Positions 17,877-28,125 of a DNA stretch of 64,000 bases are shown here, piece after piece (position 1 is the first letter of the stretch; the number at the start of each line of letters is the position of its first letter). Origin of the DNA: Bdellovibrionales bacterium CG10_big_fil_rev_8_21_14_0_10_45_34 (lineage in GTDB: Bacteria; Bdellovibrionota; Bdellovibrionia; Bdellovibrionales; 1-14-0-10-45-34); contig PEZS01000008.1 of NCBI GenBank assembly GCA_002778785.1, forward strand, positions 103,777 to 167,776, read 5' to 3'. The notes beneath the pieces are model-generated. The model had not been told where the DNA came from. It worked only from the letters and a program-made list of their open reading frames with translations, and searched no databases. The position numbers and the translations under genes are program-made.

Positions 17877-20800
17877 CCGAAAACATTTTTTAGAAAAAGG
17901 ATAGACGGCAACGAGATGGCATTTTGATCCTTTCCAAATCTGAGAAGTTGCTTCTGAATAAAGCTCAAGCTGCTTGCGAGCTTTGTCGACTTTTGCCTCA
18001 TCCCCCGTCTTGTAGTCTACAATCCAGTATCCGGCGTCAGTAAAACCACACAGATCTATTGCACCTGATAGCAAATGCCCTTCGTGCACAAAGCTAAATG
18101 GAAATTCCGCTTTGCCAGATTTCATCAACTGAACAAACGGAAACTCCTCTTGCTCAAACAGGTAATTGAGCGCATCAAGAACATACTGATCTTCACTTTC
18201 AAACAATTGTTGCGTAATGTGCGCAGGATCGGACTCTGTTTTTTGAAGAATCTCCATCAATCGGTGAACCTTGTTACCAAAAACCCTCGCATTTAACCTC
18301 TCCAGCCAACCTAAAGTTGAAACGCGCTTTCGTTGCCAGCTCTCCCTCTCATCTTTATTTAGAAAAGCAGAAACAGAAAGATTCAAAAATGAATCATCCC
18401 GCTCAGGCTCTGATCTTTGTGATACAAATAGCGACTCTGGCGCTCGCAGCAGAGGGGCTTCCGGATCGGATAGCTCAGGAGCCGGCTCTTCAGAAGGCAA
18501 ACTCGAACTGCCGTCTTGCTGCGAACTCCAAACCTTCGATAGCTTTTCTCCGGCAGATAATGCCAAGTGAAAACGAGCCTGCTCTCTAGAATAATCAGAA
18601 AGGCTTCCGATGATAGTTTCTGCCCATGATGATTTTTCAAAGCTGAATTTGATCAGATCGGACATATCTAAATGATCGCCAAGTTTCCAATGATGAGGAG
18701 GCTCGGGAATCAGTTTTGAAGACGGAGACATTGTAACCCACAACGATTGCTTGGCTCTAGTGAGGGCCACATACAGAAAGCGCGAAAACTCCTCTTTCTC
18801 GCTCGCCTTCTTCAACTCCGCATGAGATTGAGTTATCCAATTGTGAACAATTTCACCATCGATCTCACTTTTAAGAATAAGAGTGTAAGCTCCGCTTTTA
18901 TCATCCACAGGTAGTAGCGAATCTGGCTGATGCCTCAAACCTTTGCCGGCTCGACTAACAAGTACGTGCTCGAACTGCAAACCCTTTGATGCATGTATCG
19001 TCATCAACTGTACTCGATTAGTTTCAAACAAGCCTGGGGCATCGCTATCTGACTCGCGATCTTCAACACGATCTAGAATAGAATCCAAAAGAGTCTCTAA
19101 CTGAGAGGCCTCCTTGTAAGACCCATCTTTTAGCATATGGACAATCTTCCATATGTTCGCCTCTCTCACTCCCGTCGAGTCTATTGCAAAACTTGTCGAA
19201 AGAACGCCACGGGATTGCAAAAACTCGTAGAGGGCGCTGCTCAGCCCAGAACCCAAAAAAATGTTGTAAATTCGAATAAGCTCTTGAAACTTTAGCAAAA
19301 GCAGCTCATCCAGCAGGCGGGCTTCATTTGAGGTGAGACTCCGACTCAAAAAGTCAAAAAGTGAATCCGATTTAGGCCAGAGCTTTCGAAGCGCAATAAA
19401 GCTAGTGTCTTCTATATGAAACCAGGGGCTCCTAAGAAGTCCAAACAGAACGATATCATTTTCTGGTTCAAACAAAAAACGGCAAAACAACGCCAAATCC
19501 TTTACTTCTCTTCTCCTTTTGAAGCCCTTTCTTGCATGAACAAAAACTGGAATTTTATCTAGCTTGAGATGTCTACCAATTTCTACGAGATCTGAGTTAC
19601 TTCTCGATAGAATGACAATATCTTCGTAACTAGCACCAGAGGCGACAAGTGAGGCAATGTGACTTTTGATAGAAAGAACTTCGTCAGAGAAATCAAGACA
19701 GACCTCTAAATGCAAATCAGAAGTCGAGCCCTCACCGCTTTTATTCGCAGGTTCCATGGGTGTAAAGGCGGATAATCCTGAAAATATTTGATTGAAAACA
19801 TGCACCAATCGCCCTTGAGACCTATAGTTCTTTGATAGGGTCTCAAGTTTAAACTGAGAAGCCTTAAACTCAGCCTTTACTCCCTCAAACACTTCTCTAC
19901 GCGCGCCCCGAAAAAAATAGATGCTTTGTTGAGGGTCTCCAACAAAAACACACGATTTGTCTGAAATCCAAAGATTAAAAATTCTCATTTGCAGCGGATT
20001 CGTATCTTGAAATTCGTCTACAATCCATAGGTCGACCTCTCTTCGAAATTCTTCGAGAGCCTCGGGAAACTTCTGGCTTGCAAGAAGGCACAGGGGTGCT
20101 AGCTCGGAGACACTCACTTGCGAAGAAATCATCCGTGAGTTCCACCATCCTTCAAAAAATCTTTGCGCCAACTTATCGAAAAGAACATTACATCGCAAAA
20201 ACAACTCAGAATTATCTTTCTTGCTAAGATGATTCCTTAGAATCACTACATTCTTCTTTAACTCTGGAATAATTTCATCGATCGCTAGCTTATCTGGGTC
20301 AGAAGCCTTAGTGCTTTTTCTAAACGACGACGTACACAGCCATTCAATTTCGCACTGGTCTTTTGATGTCCAGCTATCCAAATCTTTTTTTAAAAAAACC
20401 TGGGCCCGCAAAAGATGTTCCTGAATCTTAGAGTACCTACTTTCCTTCAAATGCGGTGATATCAGTCTCAGCAGTTCTTCGATTTGCGAAACTGCCACAG
20501 AGACGATTCGTCCAAGATAAATTTTGTGAAGCTCAATATCTAAAGGTCGCAAAATTGGAGTTTCGATTTTTTGTCGCGCGTATTCTAGAAGGTGTAACAC
20601 AAGGCCTCGATAGCCGTAGATTTCCAAGAGTTCTTGAAACTCGAAGGAATCGGCATTGGATGGATCGTATTTCTGGCGGCTTTCTCCTATTAGCGACTTC
20701 AACTGCAGCATGGCTTCTTTTTGAACAAAACGCTCACTCACTAACTCTATTTGTTCAATCACATTCAGGTTAGGACGTACTCGATTCAAAAAATCATAGC

Positions 20801-21065
20801 AGAGCCCGTCAATGGTTGTAGTGACGATACTTTTTTGAGAAGAGGCAGCCCGTAAAAAATGAGCGTCCCCCACTTCAATGGCACATCGAATAATTCTCTC
20901 TTTAATTTCATGCGCAGCTTTTTTGGTGAATGTTGTAACCACAATACGCGGATAGGATTGCTGCCTTGAGAAATGGTTGAAGAAATATTCTTTCACATCT
21001 TTGACAAGCCCTGTGGTCTTGCCTGCTCCGGCACCAGCTTGTCTTAATACTTTAAACTTCTCCAA
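17859..21065 (-). CDS. addA: AddA/RecB-type UvrD-family helicase-nuclease
   Basis: A 1068-residue superfamily 1A helicase for processing double-strand breaks. Walker A is AGAGAGKTT (about residues 10-18), then FTKKAAHEI (Ia), WIVDEFQDTNPLQ (II), CVFVGDPQQSIYFFRGA (III), LSKNYRSQGRLV (IV), VQLMTIHASKGLQFEHVLV (V) and YVALTRAKQSLWV (VI). The C-terminus has the PD-(D/E)XK nuclease signature GAIDLCGF and IVDYKTG (about residue 1020). The TTG start has AAAGGA 7 nt upstream, overlapping the addB end. It lies 11 nt after addB, the normal partner. The symbol is by family; RexA or RecB-like naming is equally possible. Confidence 0.9.
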   Translation of the reverse strand: MEKFKVLRQAGAGAGKTTGLVKDVKEYFFNHFSRQQSYPRIVVTTFTKKAAHEIKERIIRCAIEVGDAHFLRAASSQKSIVTTTIDGLCYDFLNRVRPNLNVIEQIELVSERFVQKEAMLQLKSLIGESRQKYDPSNADSFEFQELLEIYGYRGLVLHLLEYARQKIETPILRPLDIELHKIYLGRIVSVAVSQIEELLRLISPHLKESRYSKIQEHLLRAQVFLKKDLDSWTSKDQCEIEWLCTSSFRKSTKASDPDKLAIDEIIPELKKNVVILRNHLSKKDNSELFLRCNVLFDKLAQRFFEGWWNSRMISSQVSVSELAPLCLLASQKFPEALEEFRREVDLWIVDEFQDTNPLQMRIFNLWISDKSCVFVGDPQQSIYFFRGARREVFEGVKAEFKASQFKLETLSKNYRSQGRLVHVFNQIFSGLSAFTPMEPANKSGEGSTSDLHLEVCLDFSDEVLSIKSHIASLVASGASYEDIVILSRSNSDLVEIGRHLKLDKIPVFVHARKGFKRRREVKDLALFCRFLFEPENDIVLFGLLRSPWFHIEDTSFIALRKLWPKSDSLFDFLSRSLTSNEARLLDELLLLKFQELIRIYNIFLGSGLSSALYEFLQSRGVLSTSFAIDSTGVREANIWKIVHMLKDGSYKEASQLETLLDSILDRVEDRESDSDAPGLFETNRVQLMTIHASKGLQFEHVLVSRAGKGLRHQPDSLLPVDDKSGAYTLILKSEIDGEIVHNWITQSHAELKKASEKEEFSRFLYVALTRAKQSLWVTMSPSSKLIPEPPHHWKLGDHLDMSDLIKFSFEKSSWAETIIGSLSDYSREQARFHLALSAGEKLSKVWSSQQDGSSSLPSEEPAPELSDPEAPLLRAPESLFVSQRSEPERDDSFLNLSVSAFLNKDERESWQRKRVSTLGWLERLNARVFGNKVHRLMEILQKTESDPAHITQQLFESEDQYVLDALNYLFEQEEFPFVQLMKSGKAEFPFSFVHEGHLLSGAIDLCGFTDAGYWIVDYKTGDEAKVDKARKQLELYSEATSQIWKGSKCHLVAVYPFSKKCFRLNWHL

Positions 21066-21076
21066 CTGGATGTCCT

Positions 21077-23854
21077 TTAGCCATGTAAATGAGGCGCCCT
21101 ACATATTGACACGAAATCGCAATAGTCACAGATCTTAGTTTCTCGAGGAATGGCATCAAAAACACCCGCCTTCTCAAGTTCGGTGAGCCTAGCGATCTCG
21201 CAGAGATTGCTGTGCAAAAACTCATGAAGTCCCGCTACGTCGACCTGCCTGCTTTCGGTCAAAAGAATCTCTGTAATAGAATTGCCCGCTAACCCAATTC
21301 CCAAGTCTCGAGACATCGATCGTAAGTCGATGTACCCAGAAACGACAACCTTCGCCTTCAAGCCTCTTTCAAAAATCATTTGGTTTGCGCCAAGCCAATA
21401 CAGCGCAGGCTGAAAGTTACCTTTAGGCACCCATTCCTTAGTTGTTTTGAAACTTGACGTAGATGACTTGTAATCAAAAACGGCCGCGGTATCATCACTG
21501 AGTATATCGATACGATCGATTTTACCTGTAATAGCAACGGGCAGTAAAACCTTATCTTGTTTGAGAAGCTCATTCGAGCCTAATAAGCCGAAGACTGGGC
21601 CCGCTTCAATTTCAAATGCCTCTTCAAGTAACTGCGCAACTATAATGAGGCCTCTTTGCGCCAGGGCCTTTCGATACTCCGCCTCAGCAGTGAGAAACCT
21701 ACGAAGTGTCTTCAACATCACCGCACTGTTAACTCGCAAAGAGTCCGTATCGATAAACCGAATGTTCTCCTCTTTAAGAGCCTCTGAGTAGGAAGAATCA
21801 AAAACTTCATTTAAAGTCTCAAGCCGCCAGTTCTCTGACTGACATTTTCTCAGAAGAGCGTGAATCAAAGTACCTTTAGAAAGTAGCCCAAGATCTTGGT
21901 CAATTAATTCACCTCCGAGTAAGCCCACTTTGCGAGAAGCCATATACCGAAAGCCGCAATCAGACAAAGTTTTCAATGCTGAGGCCGACCACTTTTTGTG
22001 AGGGGTCAACTTAGGGGCATGGGCAATGCGGGAATTCGCAGCAGAAGAATATGCAGTTGCCTCATCGGCCTGAATTCCTTGGCTAAGTTGACGTTGTACA
22101 TTATCCCATAGAGTCGCCCCAGGTAAATTCAATGACTCCCAATCGACTCCTTTTTCTTTTGCACAAAGTAACCATTCCAAAGAAGGAAGCAGCTCTCGCC
22201 CATCAAGCGCCAAGTTGGAGTGTGAAACAACAACTTCCCGCAGGGACCGCTTGAGCAATACACTCAGCGAAGTGCGGCGAAGAAAAACATCTGCGCTCCC
22301 TAGGCGAATACCTAAGTCCCTCTCTATCTTTGAGATCTGATCAAATGAAATTTCAAGAGGCGCACCTTGAGCCAAGTACTCCTCTGAACAACCCAAAATA
22401 TAAGCGTATTCCAGTTCGAGTGAAATCGCTTCTTCGTAAGTGACAAGATGTATGCCCTCGAATGTATCGGGTTTAAGCACAACTTCTTTTTGAGAGATTA
22501 ACCTAAGTGCTTGAGTCCAATGCTGAAAACTCGAAAGGTAACGATCCGGCATTTCTTCAAAGAAGGATTCGAGCATACGTGAGACAATCTCGTCTCTGAG
22601 TAAATCAGAATTTCTCATGGCAACATCGTTGAGCCACGCCCGTCCCGACTGGGGCTGAGTGTAGTTGTCCGCAAGATAGGAATTATCTAGTCCGGGCATC
22701 TCTAGACACTCATGTTGGTTCCCTAAGAGGTTTTTAAGACTCTTTCGAAACTCTCTAAAAGACTGCTCCTTGTATCTACCGTTACAAGATCGATCAAGAG
22801 AGAGCATTTCAAAATTGTACTTCCCGTAAACCATTTCTAGTCGCGAAAGCAAGTTTTGAACCTGAGGGTGCTCACAATATCGAAAGCTCGCGGATCTTTG
22901 AGACCTTATGCCACTAGATTTTAACAAGTGGAGTAGCACCGTCTTATAGACTGAAAGATCAGGTGCGACTATAGCGATCTTCTTAGAATCACCGCAGACG
23001 CTGAGCCATGACTCTACACAAGACACCGCATCGCGAACTTCAGCCAACTGACTCTGAAAGCGCTTCACGAAACAATTAGCACCTTTGTCGTTTCTATTCG
23101 TATCTGCACTTACTTGTTTCGCCTTCTTTGTAATGCCAGCCAAATTCTCGAGGATTTTGTACCTAGATTCGATGTAGCCTGCTGACGCGTCCAACTCCGA
23201 AAAAGTTCGTATGACGTAAATATCGCTCTGGCGAGATATTGCCGATATTAGCTCGACATCAAGCGAAGATATATTAAGACCAAGATCCACATAAATTCGC
23301 TTCGGAAGCGACAATTCATCAAGAGATAATACGTAGGTAGCAGCCCAGCCTTCGCAGATGAGCTGATGCTCATTGACATGAAGCCAGAGTTTTCTAGCCA
23401 ATTGCCAGTTTGCCAGTACCGAACGTTGCTCGTCTTGATCTATTTGCGTTTCGGTCGCTCCCGCTTCCCATTCCTCGACAATGTCAGCGAAGCCGGTAGC
23501 GGCAAGAGTCGGCAGATAAAATTCTAAAATATCTAAAGGTCGATTTTCTTTTGGGAGCTGAAACGAATTCTGCTTAAGATACTCTTCGAGTAACAACCCC
23601 ATTTGAGCCCGAGACACCAAGTTCCAAGTAGGGCGTCTTATCAAGAACTGACTCAAAAAGTAACTAGAGTAGATCTGAAAGTTCTGACTTGAAAAAAAAC
23701 CTTTTGATTTCGTCAAACGATTTAGAAGCTGCTTTCTCGCATAAGGATGTGCCGTTAGAACGAGAGTGTCTTCCTGCTCGAGGTAAAGTTCTAATTGATT
23801 GTAGTCACTAAGATTGAGAACATGAAGCATTCTAGGTACGAACCATACCACCAA
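21077..23854 (-). CDS. addB: AddB-type nuclease subunit
   Basis: The partner of the AddA-like helicase. The N-terminal part has a helicase-like fold without an intact Walker A (LVLTAHPYARKQLLNRL), and the C-terminal third has a PD-(D/E)XK nuclease (GKIDRIDIL, AAVFDYKSS). An Fe-S cluster is predicted from a Cys in SDCGFRY (about residue 642) plus C909, C912 and C918 in KICDYCDFVSIC, as known for AddB. The first start is TTG-23854, but ATG-23830 (MLHVLNLSD) is also possible; neither has a strong ribosome-binding site. It is 925 residues, shorter than B. subtilis AddB (about 1160). Confidence 0.85.
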   Translation of the reverse strand: MVVWFVPRMLHVLNLSDYNQLELYLEQEDTLVLTAHPYARKQLLNRLTKSKGFFSSQNFQIYSSYFLSQFLIRRPTWNLVSRAQMGLLLEEYLKQNSFQLPKENRPLDILEFYLPTLAATGFADIVEEWEAGATETQIDQDEQRSVLANWQLARKLWLHVNEHQLICEGWAATYVLSLDELSLPKRIYVDLGLNISSLDVELISAISRQSDIYVIRTFSELDASAGYIESRYKILENLAGITKKAKQVSADTNRNDKGANCFVKRFQSQLAEVRDAVSCVESWLSVCGDSKKIAIVAPDLSVYKTVLLHLLKSSGIRSQRSASFRYCEHPQVQNLLSRLEMVYGKYNFEMLSLDRSCNGRYKEQSFREFRKSLKNLLGNQHECLEMPGLDNSYLADNYTQPQSGRAWLNDVAMRNSDLLRDEIVSRMLESFFEEMPDRYLSSFQHWTQALRLISQKEVVLKPDTFEGIHLVTYEEAISLELEYAYILGCSEEYLAQGAPLEISFDQISKIERDLGIRLGSADVFLRRTSLSVLLKRSLREVVVSHSNLALDGRELLPSLEWLLCAKEKGVDWESLNLPGATLWDNVQRQLSQGIQADEATAYSSAANSRIAHAPKLTPHKKWSASALKTLSDCGFRYMASRKVGLLGGELIDQDLGLLSKGTLIHALLRKCQSENWRLETLNEVFDSSYSEALKEENIRFIDTDSLRVNSAVMLKTLRRFLTAEAEYRKALAQRGLIIVAQLLEEAFEIEAGPVFGLLGSNELLKQDKVLLPVAITGKIDRIDILSDDTAAVFDYKSSTSSFKTTKEWVPKGNFQPALYWLGANQMIFERGLKAKVVVSGYIDLRSMSRDLGIGLAGNSITEILLTESRQVDVAGLHEFLHSNLCEIARLTELEKAGVFDAIPRETKICDYCDFVSICRAPHLHG

Positions 23855-23912
23855 TGAACGCTGAGCTGTATGTAGAAAAGAAACAACAATTCCTATATGC
23901 CAAGATGTGGCA

Positions 23913-25016
23913 TTATCGGCGCTCTTTCAGCCCTCTAGGGCGACCATTTACAAAGTTGAAATCCGGATCGAAGGAGAGTTCAATGGTAAGCTGAGCCGCG
24001 TATCTTCTTTGCTCGTGCTGTCCGGGATATTGCCCTAGCTCAACGCCCCAGGTTGCTGCATCAATTTTAAACAATCCCATTTTTACTCCTAAACCGGCGG
24101 TATAATATCCCTGATGGAAGCCCCCTCTGACGTCAATAAAAGGAAGTGCAAACTCTATCCCCATATGCACTTTCTTTCCAAGCTGTTCATTGTAACGATT
24201 AATATTTTTAATATCGATTGAAGGCCTTATGTCTACCAACATGCTTTCAATCTCCAGCCCCATACCTGCAATCATTTCATCGCGCTGATTTGGCGGAGTG
24301 TTCGCGCCAGGCGAGGCCACAAACTTTGTCACGCCAACATCCTTCCAAACAAAACTGAATTTTGGACGAACACTTGTTGGCAGCTCAAACAAAAGCCCTA
24401 CGTCGGCGCCATAACCAACACCTTGTCGATTAACTTGCTCTCTTAAAGCTGTATCTGAAAGGGTTCCAAGGGTGTCCAAGCCCAAGGGCAGCTCAGCCCC
24501 AAATCGTGTGACACGTTTACCGACGACCCCAATGTAGGTCATAGGCAAAAGCTCGAATGAAAAACCCATGGCAAAACCGTAGTCATTAACAAGTCGCAAG
24601 TTAAGGTTCGGAAACGCTGGGTTTCCAAAATTAGCAGCGATATCAAAGCTATCATAAACAGCTAGGCCAAGATTCTTAGCGACAAAGGCGCTCTTGAATC
24701 CGCCACCCACCCAGGCATTTTTTCCGTAATATTGTCTGAGAGTATCGCTGATGCTCCCGCCGCTTTGCGTACTGCGAACATCTTCTATAATTTCTTGGCC
24801 ATTCGCAGCCAGCTGAGGATCAAAAATAACAAACTCAAACCCTTTAACTCGCGAAAGGGCCGCTGGATTGTAAAACAATGCATCGCGGTCTTGAGCAATT
24901 GTGGTGTAGGCGTTTCCCATTCCTAGCGCCCGAATAGATCTGTTGATCTCAGCAAGCTCGGCAGCAAATGCTCCCTCACCAAGAAGAACAGTTATCATGG
25001 CAACCAGCAATTTCAC
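23913..25016 (-). CDS. Outer-membrane protein, PorV/TraF-like family (paralogue 1)
   Basis: A 367-residue exported barrel. The signal peptide is MKLLVAMITVLLGEGAFA. The family motif follows: IRALGMGNAYTTIAQDRDALFYNPAALSRVKG, the pattern seen in PorV/PorQ, FadL-related and TraF_2 proteins. The rest alternates strands with glycine-rich turns, and the last strand is AQLTIELSFDPDF. It shares this motif with the products of 26009-27076 and 32542-33696. It follows the lipoprotein gene at 25027 by 10 nt and is probably co-transcribed. The exact function is unknown; a lipid or hydrophobic-substrate channel or a secretion-surface role is possible. Confidence 0.8.
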   Translation of the reverse strand: MKLLVAMITVLLGEGAFAAELAEINRSIRALGMGNAYTTIAQDRDALFYNPAALSRVKGFEFVIFDPQLAANGQEIIEDVRSTQSGGSISDTLRQYYGKNAWVGGGFKSAFVAKNLGLAVYDSFDIAANFGNPAFPNLNLRLVNDYGFAMGFSFELLPMTYIGVVGKRVTRFGAELPLGLDTLGTLSDTALREQVNRQGVGYGADVGLLFELPTSVRPKFSFVWKDVGVTKFVASPGANTPPNQRDEMIAGMGLEIESMLVDIRPSIDIKNINRYNEQLGKKVHMGIEFALPFIDVRGGFHQGYYTAGLGVKMGLFKIDAATWGVELGQYPGQHEQRRYAAQLTIELSFDPDFNFVNGRPRGLKERR

Positions 25017-25026
25017 AACACTACTC

Positions 25027-25926
25027 CTAAGGAATCAAAGCACAAACACCCAGGGCTTGAACAAGAGACCTATCTTGTATTCCAAGCCCCACACTTTCGT
25101 TTTCAACAATCAATGCCCGCATGGCCGCTCTTTGTGGCGCCGTCACCGCGCTTGGATCTTGTACTGAGCAAAAGTTAAGGGCTGGGTCTTGGTCTTCAAG
25201 TTGATCGCAAACACCTGCAATAGTTTCTAGATCCTGTCCCCCGATTGAGGTTCCAGCCGCTGAAAAAGAAGAGATTGCAAACGCCAAAGACACAGTCAGT
25301 TGATTAACTTCATCGTTAGTCAAATCAGTCGCACCCGAGCCGCCACACGGATCCCAGGTTGAATCGATTGTACCGTCTTCGTCAGCATCGCCCCTATATG
25401 TGAGATACGTACCTAAAGTAGCGAGGCCCACGAAAGTCCCCAAGAGATTCTCCGAAACACTCCGACTTGTAGCGCTTGGAGCGATTGCTGCCAGAATGTC
25501 GATAGAGGTCACGCAGTCTTCTGATTTGGTCTCTGTGCCCAATGGAAATGAGCTGACGAGTAGCTGAAAAAGTCTACCCGCACTGTCGTCGTCAGCTTGA
25601 ATTGTGTCTATGAGTGCAAGAATATCTAGTCCACACCTGCCAGCGTATGCAGAGGCCAGACCTGCAAGATTGTTTCTGTTCTGTTTGTTGACGTCCGTTA
25701 GAAGATCATACTCTGCGATGGCCTCGCTCCAACTTCCCTTCGCCAAATACCGATCAAAATTGTATTGAATAGCATCTTGAGTGCCTTGATCGGCCATGCT
25801 TTCGAAGATATTTGCGCAGCCCGATAATGAGATTGAACTCAACACAACGCATACCACTGCAACAAGAATTCTTTTGCCACGATCAGGCGTGTTTAATTTT
25901 TGAACACTTTCTGCTAAATACTTCAT
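25027..25926 (-). CDS. Lipoprotein with helical repeats and a DxDxDG motif
   Basis: No family recognised. The N-terminus is a lipoprotein signal ending LSGC. I chose ATG-25926 because AAGGA lies 7-8 nt upstream; ATG-25953 would add nine residues. The mature part is helical and TPR-like at first (NFDRYLAKGSWSEAIAEYDLLTDV), and has a calcium-loop-like GDADEDGTID and several Cys (CG, CD, CSV, CAL) that could pair in the periplasm. It sits between two PorV-like outer-membrane protein genes on the same strand. It looks architecturally similar to the plus-strand lipoprotein at 27251, so an accessory role for those barrels is inferred. Confidence 0.7.
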   Translation of the reverse strand: MKYLAESVQKLNTPDRGKRILVAVVCVVLSSISLSGCANIFESMADQGTQDAIQYNFDRYLAKGSWSEAIAEYDLLTDVNKQNRNNLAGLASAYAGRCGLDILALIDTIQADDDSAGRLFQLLVSSFPLGTETKSEDCVTSIDILAAIAPSATSRSVSENLLGTFVGLATLGTYLTYRGDADEDGTIDSTWDPCGGSGATDLTNDEVNQLTVSLAFAISSFSAAGTSIGGQDLETIAGVCDQLEDQDPALNFCSVQDPSAVTAPQRAAMRALIVENESVGLGIQDRSLVQALGVCALIP

Positions 25927-25927
25927 C

Positions 25928-25973
25928 CATGAATCCTTAAATACTGCGTCCATGATTCCTTAAATACTGCGTC
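25928..25973. repeat. 23-bp tandem duplication over a ribosome-binding site
   Basis: Two adjacent 23-bp units (25928-25950 and 25951-25973) differ at one base. Each carries, on the minus strand, an AAGGA box followed by ATG, so the start region of the lipoprotein gene is duplicated. Confidence 0.85.
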
Positions 25974-26008
25974 TCCGATTTTTTAGATACCTTGCCCTTG
26001 TTTTCCTT

Positions 26009-27076
26009 TTAAAATCGAAACGAAAACTTTCCTATGAGCCTTCGTGACTCCCTCGCTTGCGCTGCTGTACCGATTTCTTCTCCGTATGTCGCCACTTGAA
26101 ACTGCATAAATTTCACAGCCATTTCTGCACCAAGAGTCCAATACCTTTGGTTCATGCCAGCTCTCAAAAAAACAAAGTCTCCGATGTTTAGCTCCATGCC
26201 CGCGTGCACCTTCTTCATCGAATCGGTCTCTTCGTAAGCTCCCATAGCATCTCGGTACTCCGCTCCAATTTGCATCCTCACGAGCGGGGACAAAATGGGA
26301 TTGATAGAAATTCCAAGGTCCAGAGTTTGCTTGATGTTTTGGGGACGCCTCGTGGTGTTGTGTAAAAAGCCAGATCCGGCATCAAGAGCCGTGTCACCTG
26401 CATCTCTTAGAACACCTGCCACAGAAGGCAAATACTCCCAAGGCCCAGTTAAAGTGAGTGCCGCATCACCTGCAATGCCGCCGCCTTCATGCACAAGATC
26501 AGAGATTTGTAGGTTTGTTGAGTCCGCCGGAAGCACTTCTCGAATCTCAGACCGATTGATAACTCTTCCGTTGAACCCCAGTTTGACCCGCCCATCCCAA
26601 AACCGAAAATTAAAGCCGGCAACTAGGGCGTAATCATTGAAATAGTTTAAGGTGTAAGTTTGCCCCGTCTCGTCGACTTCGGCGTCGTAGGATTGTTTTA
26701 CTAAGAAGCCCATGCCAAAGTTTGTGTTCACATAAGACGGAAACAACTGAAATTTTGCGTGATACGGATACCCTTGGTTCTCTCTAAGAGTGTTGAGGAG
26801 GCCCTGCACATCGGTTATCCCACCCGTATTCTGGTATACTCTCTCTGCCGCTCCCGCTGAAACATGAACTTCTGGATCGATCATCGTGAGTATCGGGCCT
26901 CTTAGGCGTCCAAGACCATTAGGATTTAACAGAAGTGAGGTTTCGTCGTTGACTGTGGCAATACCCACGCCGCCCATTCCCATCTGCCTGACACCGTTGT
27001 AAAATTCGTAACGTTCACCTGTATAGGCTGATGTCGCAAACAGCGACAAAAAAATGCTAAAAGAAGACAGTCTCAT
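26009..27076 (-). CDS. Outer-membrane protein, PorV/TraF-like family (paralogue 2)
   Basis: A 355-residue exported barrel with signal peptide MRLSSFSIFLSLFATSAYTG. The motif VRQMGMGGVGIATVNDETSLLLNPNGLGRLRG aligns with that of the 23913 gene. Strands continue to a classical outer-membrane terminus (RRLIGKFSFRF, ending in Phe). It is transcribed first in a barrel-lipoprotein-barrel string (26009, 25027, 23913), with a divergent promoter region of 174 bp shared with the lipoprotein at 27251. No catalytic motif was seen. Confidence 0.8.
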   Translation of the reverse strand: MRLSSFSIFLSLFATSAYTGERYEFYNGVRQMGMGGVGIATVNDETSLLLNPNGLGRLRGPILTMIDPEVHVSAGAAERVYQNTGGITDVQGLLNTLRENQGYPYHAKFQLFPSYVNTNFGMGFLVKQSYDAEVDETGQTYTLNYFNDYALVAGFNFRFWDGRVKLGFNGRVINRSEIREVLPADSTNLQISDLVHEGGGIAGDAALTLTGPWEYLPSVAGVLRDAGDTALDAGSGFLHNTTRRPQNIKQTLDLGISINPILSPLVRMQIGAEYRDAMGAYEETDSMKKVHAGMELNIGDFVFLRAGMNQRYWTLGAEMAVKFMQFQVATYGEEIGTAAQARESRRLIGKFSFRF

Positions 27077-27250
27077 GTGTCTCTTTTCGGTACATTGCTG
27101 TCTCGATCCAACACGACTGCGACAAACTAGACCCCTTCATCTTCGATCTAAGTCTAGAGTCTCAACCTTTTAGTCAAGACCCGACTCGACCTAGACGATC
27201 ATCTATCTGTAAAGAGAATATTTACCGCAATACGCACCTGGAGTGACACA

Positions 27251-28027
27251 ATGATGGAATCCTCTAATAGCATGACGTTGTCTAAACAAATGGCCACCTA
27301 TTTAAAGAAAACTCTTGTTCTGGCAAATTGCCTGAGTCTATTTGTGCTGACGGGGTGTGAAACCTCCGAGGACAATACGATTGCAAAAGCCCAACACCAA
27401 CTGAACAAAGCGCAAACAGCTAACGATGGCTTGGTCGTATATCAGTCTGTAGCGGGAATAACGTCGCCGCAGGCCGCCCTTATAAGATGTTCTGCATTCT
27501 TTTTAATGGTTGGCTTCACTCCTGCTAGTAACAAATTCGTAAATGCTTACAAATCAATGACGGATGGGACGCCTGGCGATCCAGCACTTAAGATGATGAA
27601 CTTGCTGTCAATCGAGGCGAATACAAATCCAAATCCAGTCACTCAAGCCATAACGGGCGGAACCCCTGCTCAAGATGCTTCATATTTAAGCACTGAATGC
27701 GCTCGAAGCGGATCCAGCGGAATGGCCTTCTTAGCAGCAGCTACTCAAATCTCGACATCGATTGCCATAGCCGCACGAACGTTGACCTCTGGGGTAACTG
27801 TGGACAACTACCAGTCATTACTCGCGGACTTAGTTGCCGATCCAGATTCTGTTGCAAATGAAGCGACTCTAACTGCTATTGGTAGCGCAGCCTCAACAGC
27901 TTACGACACCTACTGTAGTGGCGCCAACGCGACTTCTGATTCGTGTAAAGAGATTAGTGCCGCTGTGACAACCGGTACGGATGCGAAATCTATTGGGCAG
28001 GCACTTGCCGATCTTCTTAAGGAATAG
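27251..28027 (+). CDS. Hypothetical lipoprotein
   Basis: No family recognised. ATG-27251 has GGAG 7 nt upstream. The N-terminus is long before the signal core (TLVLANCLSLFVLTGC), so ATG-27290 (MATYLKK) is an alternative start. The mature 220 residues are Ala/Ser/Thr-rich and helical, with spaced Cys (IRCS, TECAR, DTYCS, DSCKE). It is divergent from the PorV-like gene at 26009 and similar in style to the lipoprotein at 25027, which suggests one envelope module. Confidence 0.7.
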   Translation: MMESSNSMTLSKQMATYLKKTLVLANCLSLFVLTGCETSEDNTIAKAQHQLNKAQTANDGLVVYQSVAGITSPQAALIRCSAFFLMVGFTPASNKFVNAYKSMTDGTPGDPALKMMNLLSIEANTNPNPVTQAITGGTPAQDASYLSTECARSGSSGMAFLAAATQISTSIAIAARTLTSGVTVDNYQSLLADLVADPDSVANEATLTAIGSAASTAYDTYCSGANATSDSCKEISAAVTTGTDAKSIGQALADLLKE

Positions 28028-28125
28028 CTTCGCATTTTCCTGTGCGGGCGCTCAAACCTTAAGAAGGAAGCTGGTATATTACGTTATCAAGTACCACAGA
28101 GCTTTTTTTACTGTCCACGCGTGAA

